Assembly (NCBI GenBank): GCA_963748295.1
Contig: CAVVIH010000003.1
Location: 257,821-321,820, forward strand
Direction: 5' to 3'
Source: CAVVIH01 sp963748295
Lineage (GTDB): Bacteria; Acidobacteriota; Vicinamibacteria; Vicinamibacterales; 2-12-FULL-66-21
Length of the DNA: 64,000 bases
Shown here: positions 18,331-27,834 of the stretch, piece by piece
How positions within the stretch are numbered: the stretch's first letter is position 1
How the letters are laid out: each line of letters starts with the position of its first letter
Notes under the pieces: model-generated
What the model saw: the letters and a program-made list of their open reading frames with translations, nothing else
Told to the model about the DNA's origin: nothing
Database searches by the model: none
Translations under genes and position numbers: made by a program

Positions 18331-20947
18331 ATGGCCGATCTGATGGGCCACTACGATGTGGCGGTGGAAGTGTCGGTCGGCGCGGTGAATCAAATCCCGG
18401 CTGCCGTCCACGAGAACGAGGACACCCGGCACCCGGTGCTGCCGCACCGCATGAAGAGGCTCGTCGACGACACCCCGAGGGGCGAGGGCGATCCCGTTCC
18501 TGCCTCCCAACGTACGGGTGTGGAGGCGGCCGTAGAATTGCAACTCTCTGAGTCCGACACTCTCGCTTCCACAGGGTCCATGTAATTGGCGGCGCGATCG
18601 CCGTCGCACGGCTGAGACCCGGAATCTGGGACCTTCCTACCCCATCGGATGTGAGCATTCGAGTCGGCGTGCGCGCGTGGGTGCGTGGATCACCAGAGCC
18701 TTCGATTCCCGAGTTCCTCCACGGCGACGTCGTCGTGAACGGGAATGTCGTGAAGACGACGTTCGATCCCGGACCGGATACTGGATCGATCAGCACGGGA
18801 TTCCTTGCACGGCGATTCGGGCCGATTCTTGGCGGCACGTTCGTCGGACTCGATCGGGAATCCCTCAGCGTCAGCTTCCTCCCCCCGCCGCCGGCACGAC
18901 GATCGCGGGCGATGAGGTCGTGCGGGTGCAGCAGATCTCCGAAATGTCTTGCGCGCCGACTTCAAGCCGGTCACGTTTCAGGTCAGCATGCCGGACAGCG
19001 TCCGGCGCTGGGATTACCGCCTCGATCCATCCCATGGGTCCGTGCGACTCATGATGGTGCTCACCGATCGCACGCTGGGACCGGGGGCCATCGACAGCAT
19101 GTCGGGCGGTCTGGTTGCTCCGGCGCTGATTTCGCGATTGCGATCGGCCGCCATTTTCATCCTGCCGCTGCTGAAGTCGCAGGTGCTGCAGGACATGCCC
19201 GCGGAATTCCCGTTCTCGAGTATCGGGTGCGCGCCAAGGTCCGGCCGAATTGGGGGGCCGCGACTTTCGACTTGGAGCCCGGCCGGATCGTCCTCACGAT
19301 CACCGGGAATGGCACCATCTCGTGGTGGGGCGTCGACGACAGTTTCACCTTTACGATCCGCCTCCGTTTCGCGCTCGCGGTCGTCGATGAGGGGCTGGAG
19401 CTCCAGGCGTCGGGCGATCCCAGGTGGATCTCCACGACGTCGCCGTGGGTGAAGGCTATATCGAAGGAAAAGCGCGCCAGCGGATTCGTGAGGAGCGCGA
19501 TCACGCGCTTGTTGCCGCGCGTCCGGCAATTCGCGATGCCCTGGACGAAAAGAGCCAGCTTGCCGCGGTGCTGGCAACGATCCTTCCTGCGTCCGCTGCT
19601 GGTCCAGCAATCGCCGGCGTGCAGATCCGCACTGAAGGCGTGCTGGTCAGCGGCCGCATCAACGCCGCGGCGTCGCGGCCGGTCGTGGTCCGTCACGTCA
19701 GACACCATGGAATGGTCGATGCCGTAGACAGCTGGGTGCCGGGCGGCCGGATCGATCGTTCGTCGGTTCTGCGACACGCCGGTCCTGACGCCGATGGTGG
19801 CCATGCATGGCGGCCTCGGTCACACCAGTCAGCGAGTGGAAGAGCACCGTTTCGTGACCGAAGACTCAGCCTCTCCAGTGGCCTTCGAGCTCCAATGTCT
19901 GGACGTGTACGGCACACGAATCAGCAGCGGCGGCGGAATGGTGCCGGTGAGCGGTCACACCTGCGGATCGACCGTACCGATTCCACGCGGCCCCTCGTCA
20001 CCCTGCCGAAAAAGACGCGTCGTGCGCTGCCGCTCGTACCGCTTCACGGTGTGCGACCTGACGGAACACGAGCCATCGTCGGGCACTTCAGTCTCTGGGG
20101 TTCTGGCCGCGCGCCTGCCGACGGCGCCACCACGATGGTGGTGCACTTCGCGACCGAGAAGTGGGAAGAAACGATTGACGATTTGGCTCGCGGGTTCAAA
20201 GCGAGCCGCCGTGCGGCGGTCGTCGCGGTCGTCCTGCTTCCGGCCGGCGTCGAGCCGGGGCGATCGCCCGCCGCGGTAGACACGCACGCCGCGCTCGTCG
20301 TCGGCGAAGACGTTGACGGCGCATGGGCCCGATTGCTCGGCGTCTCGAAGACGCCCGCCACCCCGTGGTCGTCGATCGCCGGGGACACATCGTGTTCAAA
20401 GAGGAAGCGCCCCTGTCGCGGTCGCGTCTCGGCGATACGCTCGCGGGCTACACCCAGCCGGGAGGGCGGGTGTCGTGGCAGCCCTTGCAGATTGGCGTCG
20501 TTTCCGGTGACCTGGCGCCGGAGTTCTCGTTCCGTGCTGGCGGAGGGGCCGAGCTGTCGCTGCGACGGATGCGCGGGCGCCGCGTGGTGCTCACGTTCTG
20601 GGCCTCGTGGTGCGAGCCGAGTCTCGAACAGCTCCGTGAATTCCGCAGGGCGTACGAGTCCGCGTGCGGACGCGGCCCGTTGGTGCTGGCGATCGGGGAT
20701 GGTGAGTCGGCTGATTCGGTGGCCAGGGTGGCGCGAGAGGAACGGCTCCCGTTCATCATGGTTTCGGATCCTGCCGGCGCAATACTCGCGGCGATTCGTT
20801 GTCGGCGTCTGGCCATCAACGGTCTGGATTGGTCCGAACATGCGTGTAGAAGGTGTAAGTCTGGGGCTGACGCCAATCGCAGGAGACGACTCGGGTTCGC
20901 ACTACGTCCACGCCGGTTGTGGGACCCCACCGGGCTGAGCAGCCCAT
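18331..20947 (+). pseudogene. Long unknown protein with C-terminal thioredoxin-like domain, heavily frameshifted
   Basis: Stepping through roughly ten frame changes yields a continuous protein of about 870 aa. The first two thirds match nothing recognised; blocks include LMGHYDVAVEVSVGAVNQIP, RLDPSHGSVRLMMVLTDRTL, PNWGAATFDLEPGRIVLTIT and PVAFELQCLDVYGTRISSGG. From about 20520 it is a redoxin/TlpA-type fold: DLAPEFSFRAGGGAELSLRR, then VVLTFWASWCEPSLEQLREF, LAIGDGESADSVARVAREER and PSTVWIGPNMRVEGV. The active site reads WCEPS, so the second Cys of CxxC is Ser. It could be two genes. The early part faintly resembles lipid-binding TULIP-type proteins, but I cannot support that. Confidence 0.5.
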
Positions 20948-20949
20948 GA

Positions 20950-21333
20950 TCAGCGGCCGCCAAAGGAGATGATGTTGCCGTCGGGGTCTTGGATATAGAA
21001 GTCCTTCGTCCCCCAGGCGGTGGCTGCAAGCGGTTTCATGATCGTCACGCCGTTGGCGACGCACTGTTCGTAAAACGCTTCGATGCCGTCGACGCCGGCC
21101 GCGGCGTCGAGATGCTCACTGTCGCGCCGCCAGGTGCGCTCCGCCTGGTTTTTGGGCGCTTCCTTCAGGTGGAGTTCCAGTCCGTTCAACTTGCCGATGG
21201 CGTAAAAACCGTCCCACGGTTCGCCGAACGCGAAACCGAGCTTGTTGTAGTACGCGATCGAGCGTTCAAGGTCATCGACGAGGAACTGCGGCGCGAAGGA
21301 TGTCACCCGCGGCTTCATCACGCTGGTCGTCAT
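20950..21333 (-). CDS. VOC family (glyoxalase/bleomycin-resistance fold) protein
   Basis: 127 aa, intact. The beta-alpha-beta-beta-beta pattern is clear: FAPQFLVDDLERSIAYYNKL, LGFAFGEPWDGFYAIGKLNG, LELHLKEAP, then the second module IEAFYEQCVANGVTIMKPLA and KDFYIQDPDGNIISFGG. AAAGGA lies about seven bases before the ATG. Possible roles include a lyase, dioxygenase or antibiotic-binding protein. The substrate is not predictable from sequence. Confidence 0.85.
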   Translation of the reverse strand: MTTSVMKPRVTSFAPQFLVDDLERSIAYYNKLGFAFGEPWDGFYAIGKLNGLELHLKEAPKNQAERTWRRDSEHLDAAAGVDGIEAFYEQCVANGVTIMKPLAATAWGTKDFYIQDPDGNIISFGGR

Positions 21334-21447
21334 CGAAACATCCTTTCATTGACATGGGTGTTCCTACGGCCTGTTTAATAAGGATACGCGACGGCCTGGT
21401 CGCCAAAACAAGACCGTCGTCAGGCTTCGCGCATCTAATCAAGAGAG

Positions 21448-22822
21448 ATGAAATCTGCCGTGTTCCTCCTGTGCCTGCTGGTCGGCCCCAGGGCCGCGGC
21501 GGCTCAGCCGTTGGTCAGCGACGACAAGGGCAACCAGCGTCCGCGCGCAACGCCGGAATATCGGATCCGTGAAGTGCGATTCGCTGGAGATCCGGCGTTC
21601 GACACGGATGCGCTGAAGGAGGTGCTCGAGGAACTCAAAGTCCGGCGGCGGATTCCCGGCGTCTGGACGCGGCGTCCACGATATGACGCTCGCGCCCTCG
21701 AGGCCGATCTCGCGCGCCTTCGTTCTTTTTATGTTTCGAACGGCTACTTCGACGCGCAGGTCGGGATCGGAGATGTGACATTCGACAGGACGCGAGGCGA
21801 CGATAACGCTGCAGGTGCAATCGGGCGCCAAATCCGGCGTACGTCACGTCAGCATTGAGGGGTCCTTCAGCGAGCACGGAAAGACAATCACCGATTCGAA
21901 CGCGGGCTTTCCAGTTGACCATCTGTGCAAGTGCCTGCTCGATGCGAAGCGGATGGCTGAAGCACGGGGCCGCATTGACTTCGCTGCGGAATTGAAGGTC
22001 TCCGCAGCCAACGGAGCGATTCCGGCTGGAAGCGAGAGGAATGTGGTAGACGTTACGGCGCGAGTGCGGACGGGATCCCCGTATGTCGTCGGTCGAATCA
22101 GTTTTTCGGGCCACTATCGGGTCAATGAGTCCACGCTCCGTCGCGCAATGGTCCTGCAGGAACGGGAGGTGTTTGACGTCGAAAAGCTCCGGCGCAGCCT
22201 GGCGCAGCTCAATCGTTCCGGCCTGCTCGAGCCGATCACGCCGGATGATGTCGAAATCGAGAGGAACCCCGCCCGCCTGATGGCCGATCTCACGATATCG
22301 CTGCGCGAACGGCCTCGCGGGCAGTGGTGGCTTTCCGGTCCGATTGCTGCAACGGGCTTCACCGGATCATTGCAGGCCGCGATCTCGTCCCGTCTCCCGC
22401 CCTGGGGGCGGGGCATCTTTGAAGCATCCACCTACTACGTCACATTCAGCCTGACCGGGCTTCCGAATCCGCTCGTCCGCCTGTTGCCGTTTGCGCCGAG
22501 ATCGAGGCTGTTGCCATTGCTCACACTCGAGCGGCCGTATCTCCCAGGGCAAGCCGTGTTCTCCGGCTTCGCACTCTCGCCGGATCGCCCAGTCCGGACG
22601 ATGCTGACAAGCTACGCCGTGACACACCTGGGTCGCGGAGCGCGCGTAGCGCTGGGCAGCGATAGCTTGGTCCCTTCGCCCCTCCTGGTGCCAGTGCAGA
22701 CGTCTCATGCCGGTGTTGATGTTGCGTTCCTCATTTGTGAACCGCCGGAAGCGCGACTTCGATGGCTGCGCCGGGGCGCCATGTATGCAGCGAATTTAGC
22801 GCTTGGCGCGTTCCGACCTTAG
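21448..22822 (+). CDS. POTRA-domain outer-membrane-like protein (BamA/TamA type), one frameshift
   Basis: A signal peptide (MKSAVFLLCLLVGPRAAAAQ) is followed by POTRA-type modules: IREVRFAGDPAFDTDALKEV, LARLRSFYVSNGYFDAQVGI, then after a frame change near 21795 VRHVSIEGSF, VVGRISFSGHYRVNESTLRR and LRRSLAQLNRSGLLEPITPD. The reconstructed protein is about 457 aa. The C-terminal 130 residues look partly amphipathic (RGIFEASTYYVTFSLTGLPN) but are far too short for a 16-strand barrel. It is therefore either a truncated Omp85 or a soluble POTRA protein. It does not resemble the essential bamA in length or context. Confidence 0.65.
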
Positions 22823-22839
22823 CTTCACCTCTAGATGAC

Positions 22840-22945
22840 TGCGATTACTGCCACGTCCAGCCGGCGCCCGGCAAGACGCGCAAGGATCCTAAAGTCGGAA
22901 TGACTTGTCCTGACCTCCACGAGCGCATCGAGTCGCTTGACATTA
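22840..22945 (+). other. Possible cytochrome c fragment (CDYCHV)
   Basis: A short stretch reads DDCDYCHVQPAPGKTRKDPK with a CxxCH haem-attachment motif, like the start of reaction-centre-type c cytochromes common in Acidobacteria. No start, no second haem site and no length; it may be chance or a remnant. Confidence 0.25.
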
Positions 22946-22962
22946 TTAGCTAATTAGCTAAT
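22945..22962. promoter_or_regulatory. ArsR/SdpR-type operator palindrome
   Basis: ATTAGCTAATTAGCTAAT is a perfect 18-bp palindrome. It sits 15 bp before the ArsR-family start codon, in an AT-rich island unlike the surrounding DNA. It overlaps the likely promoter, consistent with autorepression. Confidence 0.6.
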
Positions 22963-22977
22963 CATATAATTAGTTCA

Positions 22978-23397
22978 ATGGCTAAGAAACGCGCCGGGAT
23001 GGTTCCAAACGAGGCGTTTCGAGCGCTTGCCGACCCGACGCGGAGGGAGATCCTGCGATTGCTCCGCGAGCGGCCGCGCCCGTCCGGTGAAATCGCCGAG
23101 CACTTCCCGACCGCGTGGGCCACGATCTCGCGGCACCTGGCCGTGCTGCGGTCGGCGAATCTGATCGTGCCCGAGAAAAACGGCACGAGCGTGATCTACG
23201 AGCTGAATGCGACCGTCATGCAGGAGCTGGTCGCGCACATGTTGGACTGGGCCGGAGTAGGAGGGACCGATGCGCAAATGGCTGCCGGGGGTGTTGATCG
23301 CGATCACGTTCGTGCTGTCCGTGCTGATGCTGCCGCGCCTGCCCGCGGCCGTGACGTTCGATCTGGGAATCCTGCTGCCCTTCGACGTCGAGGGTGA
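22978..23397 (+). CDS. ArsR-family (SdpR-like) transcriptional repressor
   Basis: Winged-helix repressor. FRALADPTRREILRLLRER opens the domain, RPSGEIAEHFPTAWATISRH is the recognition helix and SVIYELNATVMQELVAHMLD ends it. The native protein probably ends near residue 97. The frame stays open to 23397 only because it overlaps the next gene by 128 bp, and residues beyond about 100 look like out-of-frame sequence. Lost stop or frameshift near 23265 is likely. No metal-binding Cys pair is seen, so it is closer to SdpR than to metal-sensing ArsR. It is followed by an SdpI-like gene. Confidence 0.8.
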   Translation: MAKKRAGMVPNEAFRALADPTRREILRLLRERPRPSGEIAEHFPTAWATISRHLAVLRSANLIVPEKNGTSVIYELNATVMQELVAHMLDWAGVGGTDAQMAAGGVDRDHVRAVRADAAAPARGRDVRSGNPAALRRRG

Positions 23398-24211
23398 GTC
23401 AGCGCCGCGCGCCTGGTTGGCGTTCGCCATTCCAGCGGTGGCGGTGGTCCTGTGGCTCTCCTTCCTGTTCGCGACGTCGCGGCCGGGCCTTGCCGTGCTA
23501 AAGCGGGCGTTCGGCGGATGGGCGCCCCCCGAAGCGCTCGAGCCTCGGTCGGTCTCGCGTTTCCGGCCGACCTACGACCTGGTGGTGGCGCTGGTGGTTG
23601 CGTTTCTTCTGGTGTTTCACCTGACGGTCGTCGCCATAGCGGCAGGCGCACCACCCGCGACCGCCAGAGTATTCCTGATGCTGCTGGGCCTCGGACTCGC
23701 AGCGCTGGGCAACGTCATGCCGCGCCTTCGCCCCAACCCGATCATGGGCCTGCGGACGCGCGCCACGTTGAATGATCCCGTTCTCTGGGCGCGCATGCAT
23801 CGTCTGTTCGGCGCTCTGCTGCTCGCCTCTGGCGTGCTCGTGATGCTGCTCGCGCTCGTCGCCGTACGCTATGCATTGGTGGGTTGTCTCACCGCATTGC
23901 TGCTGTCCCTCCTGATCGTCTTCGCCGTGCATGTCAATCGTCCTCAGGTAATCTGGGCGCGCTGGCGTCGTGTTGTAGGGACAGGTGTCGCTTGCCTCGG
24001 CCTTTCAACTGGCGCGTCTTCGTCGTGCTGTTCGTGGCAGGCATGCTTGGCGTTGTCGCGATTCTCCCATTCGCGGTCGATCTGCTTGCCAGCCTGCCTG
24101 TCGATCAAACGGCGTCCGATATGCCAATGCTTTCCTCTCTCTCCATTCTCTTCCTCCCCTCTTTCTTTCCCTCGCTCGATCTTATCCTCGTCCGCAGCTT
24201 CTCGACTCTAG
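23270..24211 (+). CDS. SdpI-family membrane protein
   Basis: A multi-pass protein whose first approximately 230 residues are SdpI-like. A leading helix (MRKWLPGVLIAITFVLSVLM) comes first. Three or more further helices follow, and the diagnostic motif NPIMGLRTRATLNDPVLWAR-MHRLFG lies at about residues 160-190. In Bacillus, SdpI is the immunity receptor that sequesters SdpR. The same gene order here (repressor, then SdpI) supports a similar signalling pair. No SdpC toxin gene is seen nearby. After about residue 236 the frame reads into the neighbouring CPBP remnant, so the annotated C terminus is probably an artefact of a frameshift near 23950. Confidence 0.75.
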   Translation: MRKWLPGVLIAITFVLSVLMLPRLPAAVTFDLGILLPFDVEGESAPRAWLAFAIPAVAVVLWLSFLFATSRPGLAVLKRAFGGWAPPEALEPRSVSRFRPTYDLVVALVVAFLLVFHLTVVAIAAGAPPATARVFLMLLGLGLAALGNVMPRLRPNPIMGLRTRATLNDPVLWARMHRLFGALLLASGVLVMLLALVAVRYALVGCLTALLLSLLIVFAVHVNRPQVIWARWRRVVGTGVACLGLSTGASSSCCSWQACLALSRFSHSRSICLPACLSIKRRPICQCFPLSPFSSSPLSFPRSILSSSAASRL

Positions 24212-24628
24212 TCTATCCGTCTTTCTCCTTCTTCTTTTCTCGACCTTTTCTTTCTCGAATTTCCGAGTCGTCGATTTCGAGATTCCTATGCCTTCTTCGC
24301 TCGTCTACGCGCTCCGGAGGTTCTGATCCTCTTTCTCTTCCTCGTCCTGGTGGACGATGGTGGAAGCGCACGCTCCGCCGGTGCGTTCTGGGCGGCGATC
24401 ATCGTGGTGGCGTTTATTTTCGGGTTAGGACATCTCCCGGCGACGGCGGGTGGTCACTCCATTGACGTCAGCGCTTGTCGCGCGTGCGCTGGTGCTCAAC
24501 GGAGTGGCTGGAGTCGCGTTTGGTTATCTGACTGGAGGCACGGCCTGGAAGCGGCGATGGCGGGACACATGAGCGCGCACGTGGTGATGCAGATCCCGGG
24601 CGTCATGCTGCTCAAGACCATCCTGTGA
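23985..24628 (+). pseudogene. CPBP-family intramembrane protease remnant
   Basis: An N-terminal piece (PRPFNWRVFVVLFVAGMLGV) and C-terminal pieces (EVLILFLFLVLV, SAGAFWAAIIVVAFIFGLGH, HGLEAAMAGHMSAHVVMQIP) fit an acidobacterial CPBP (CAAX-protease-like) membrane protein. The FxxxH and late His motifs are present but in different frames, and the first EExxxR motif is poorly preserved. The middle (about 24120-24350) is strongly pyrimidine-rich and cannot be read cleanly. It follows the sdpRI-like pair. Confidence 0.55.
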
Positions 24629-24670
24629 CAGCGACAGGAACAAACTCGCACGACTTCGTCAGCGGCGCCG

Positions 24671-24730
24671 CAATCAGCAATCAGCAATCAACAATCACCA
24701 GCCTGCAATCTCAGCAATCTGCAATCAAGA
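24671..24730. repeat. Short tandem CAATCAG-type repeat
   Basis: Intergenic run of CAATCAG/CAATCTCAG variants, about seven degenerate units, ending directly before the PadR operator region. Too short and regular for CRISPR. Confidence 0.7.
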
Positions 24731-24734
24731 CCTT

Positions 24735-24783
24735 CTCTTGACTTCTAGAGGACTCGTGGCTACACTCCTCTCGACTCAAAGAG
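24735..24783. promoter_or_regulatory. Two PadR operator candidates
   Basis: CTCTTG-ACTT-CTAGAG (24735-24750) and CTCTCG-ACTC-AAAGAG (24768-24783) are imperfect inverted repeats, 33 bp centre to centre. They have the same CTCTTG half-site as the pair before the PadR gene at 8256. Confidence 0.5.
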
Positions 24784-24793
24784 AAGAGCCTCG

Positions 24794-25132
24794 ATGCCTT
24801 CACAACGCACCACCGAACCGGATCCGCTGCGCGGCAGCATCGATCTCCTCGTCCTCAAGGCCCTGTCGCTCGAGCCCATGCACGGCTGGGGCATCGGCGC
24901 CCGGATTCAGCAGATGTCCCGAGGACGCCTCGACGTCAACCAGGGATCGCTCTACCCGGCGCTTCAGCGGCTCGAGCATCGCGGCGATATAGAAAGCGAA
25001 TGGCGGACGACCGAGAACAACCGCCGCGCCCGCTACTACACGATCACCGCCAGCGGGCGCCGCGAGCTCGACCGCGAGGTCGACAAGTGGAAGCGCTTCG
25101 CGCAGACGATCGGCCTGATCGTCGAGGGGTAA
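24794..25132 (+). CDS. PadR-family transcriptional regulator
   Basis: 112 aa, intact. LRGSIDLLVLKALSLEPMHG and QGSLYPALQRLEHRGDIE form the winged helix, and NNRRARYYTITASGRRELDR is the ADOP-associated PadR signature. A GAGAAGAG site lies upstream. The stop codon directly abuts the permease ATG at 25133, so the two are cotranscribed. It is the better-preserved counterpart of the PadR gene at 7930-8256. Upstream palindromes suggest autorepression; the ligand is unknown. Confidence 0.92.
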   Translation: MPSQRTTEPDPLRGSIDLLVLKALSLEPMHGWGIGARIQQMSRGRLDVNQGSLYPALQRLEHRGDIESEWRTTENNRRARYYTITASGRRELDREVDKWKRFAQTIGLIVEG

Positions 25133-27834
25133 ATGAGCCTTTGGAAAGGGCTGGTGGCCCGCGCCCGTTCGATTCTTCGGCCCGGTGACGCGGAGGCGCG
25201 TCTCGACGAGGAGTTCCGATTTCACCTCGAGACCGAAACCGAGCATCTGATTCGTGAAGGCGTGCCGCCTGCCGAAGCGCGGCGGCGGGCGCTCCTCGCA
25301 TTCGGCGCGGTCGAGGGTCATCGCGAGGCGATGCGCGACGAACGTGGGGCGCGCTGGTTCGACGACCTGCGCGTCGACGTGCGCTACGCGGTCAAAGGGA
25401 TGCGCCGCAACCCTGGTTTCATCCTCGCCGTCACGCTCACGCTGGGGCTCGGCATCGGCGTGAACGGGATCGTCTTTGGCTACATCAACTGCATCATGTT
25501 CCGTCCGGTGCCGGCGCAGGTTCCCGAGGAGCTCGCCGCGCTGTTCACCCGCGACGCCGGACCGGCAACACCGGCGCGCTCGGCTACGACGACTTCGTCG
25601 ATTTCCGCGACAGAAGCGGAGCATTCGCCGGGCTCGCGGCGATGTTCGGCGCTCCCGTGAATCTCGTCGTGCCCGAGGCCGCCGGGAACGCGACGGGCGA
25701 CATGGTCTGGGCGGAGATCGTGACCGAGGATTTCTTCTCCGTGCTCGGCGCCCGTCCGGCGGCCGGCCGTTTTTTCACCGCCGCCGACGCGCCGCAGGGC
25801 GGCAATCCGTTCGCCGTCCTCAGCTACGACGCATGGCAACGCCGGTTTCAAGGAGATCCGAATGTCGCCGGGCGCGTCATCCGGATCAACGGCAGCGAGT
25901 TCGTCGTCACCGGCGTGGCGCCGCGTGGATTCAAGGGCATGCGGCGGCTGGGATTCTGGCCCGAGGTCTGGGTTCCGATCGGCATGCAGCCGGTCGTGCA
26001 GCCAAGCGCGCCAGCGCTGCTGCACGGACGCGGTGGCGGACTGCTGCTCGTGGTCGGACGACTCCGGCCTGGCTTCGATCTCGAACGGACGCAGGCTGTC
26101 GCCGCCGACTTCGCGAGACAACTCGAAGCGGCGTATCCGGCGTCCAACACGAACGTCGGCGTCAGCCTGCTGCCGGCGAAGGTCGGCTTCGAGAATCCCG
26201 CAATCATCAAGCCGCGCATTCTGGAGCTCTCGTCCGCGCTCGGCATTGTCGGATCGCTGACCGTCCTCTTGATCATCTGCGCGAATCTCGCGGTGCTGCA
26301 GCTGGCGCGGACCGCGTCGAGAGCTCGCGAGATCGCCATCCGGCTCTCGCTCGGCTGCTCGAGAGGGCGCCTGACGCGGCAACTGCTGGTCGAGTCGCTG
26401 CTGGCGGCTGCACCGGGGGTTGCTCTAGGCATGGCGGCCATGCGCCTGGCGTCGCCGCTGGAGCCGTACCTCACGCCGAAATTCCCGTTCCAGGTCGGCT
26501 TCGGGCCAACCGCTGACATCCGGGTGATGTTCTTCACCGGTGCGATCGCGGTCGCCGCGGTCGTGTTCTTCGGCGTGATTCCGGCGGTGCGAGCGGGCCG
26601 ATCCAGGCTGGTTCCTTCCTCCGCCAGCGGATTGGGCCTCGGCCGATCGGACTCAGGCCGCCCGTCGCGAACGAGGAAAGTGCTGGTCGTCAGCCAGCTC
26701 GCGCTGTCGGTGATCCTGTTGATCGCCGCGTCGCTGTTCGTGCGCAGCCTGACGATGGCGGACACCGTGAACCTGGGGTTCGAGCCGCGCAATCGGGTCG
26801 TGGTTTCCATGAACGTCGGCCTTCAGGGCTACGACCGGGCCCGAGGGCTGCAGTTCTACGACGAAGTGCTGCGGAGAACACGCCTGCTTCCCGGCGTCGT
26901 CGCCGCGAGCTTTGCGTATCCCGCGCCATTCGACACCCACGATCGCGGCGTTCGCCTGTACGTCGACGGGCTGGCGAATTCAAGGGACGGGACCATCGTC
27001 GCACAGGCGACGTTCGCGGCCGACGAGTTCATACCGGCGCTCGGCGTACGGCTCCAGGCCGGGCGCGACTTCACGTCTCACGACGACGCCGCGGCGCCGC
27101 TCGTCATGATCGTCAGCGAATCGCTGGCGGCTCGCCTGTGGCCGGGGAAGAGCGCGGTCGGCCAGCTCGCGCGCTACGACAGCGTGTCCGGACCCGAAGT
27201 CACCGTCGTCGGCGTGATCGCCGACGCGAAGTTCGCAACCGTCGGCGAAGTCACCCCGAGACGAGCCTATCTGCCGCTGAAGCAGCGCTATCGCGACTGG
27301 GAAACACTCGTCGTCCATACCCGCGACACTCCCGCCCGGACGCTCTCGCGTCTTCGTGAGGTGATTGCCGGCATCGATCCCTCACTGCCAGCGTTCGGCG
27401 CGATCACGATGGAGCAGGCGGTTGCCAATGGTTTCGCGGCCTCGCGCACCGGCGTTGCGGTTGCAAGCTTTTTCGGGCTCCTCGCGCTGCTGATTGCGTC
27501 GATCGGCCTTTACGCCGTGGTGGCGCGAAGCGTCGCCGAGCGCACGCGCGAGATGGGTGTGCGCATCGCGCTGGGGCTGGCGCCGCGCGGAGTGGTGGCG
27601 CATCTGATGCGCGACGGCGCACGCCTCGGTCTCATCGGGCTCGTGTTCGGCCTCGCCGGCGGGCTGGCGCTGGGCCGCGCCATGGCGGGCGTGCTGCTCG
27701 GCCTGTCGTCTGCCGATCCGATCACGTTCATCGTCGTTCCGTCGGCCCTGACCATCGTCATCATCGTCGCGACCTTCGTGCCGGCGTGGCGCGCGGGGCG
27801 GTTGGACGCGGTCGCCGCACTGCGGAGTGAGTGA
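25133..27834 (+). CDS. ADOP-family MacB/FtsX-type ABC permease (one frameshift)
   Basis: About 900 aa. Residues 1-70 form the soluble ADOP module (DAEARLDEEFRFHLETETEH). The first membrane span (RNPGFILAVTLTLGLGIGVN) is followed by a MacB periplasmic domain and a central pair of FtsX spans (LLIICANLAVLQLARTASRA). A second MacB domain and a final FtsX unit (MGVRIALGLAPRGVVAHLMR) end with VPAWRAGRLDAVAALRSE. One frame change near 25560: the expected GNTGALGYDDFVDFRDRSG lies in the second frame. There is no adjacent ATPase, as usual for these orphan permeases. The likely role is export or lipid/stress transport, not established. Confidence 0.88.

Noticed and set aside
24671..24730. CRISPR-like short repeats
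   Set aside because: Units are only about 7 bp with no spacers; a simple tandem repeat.
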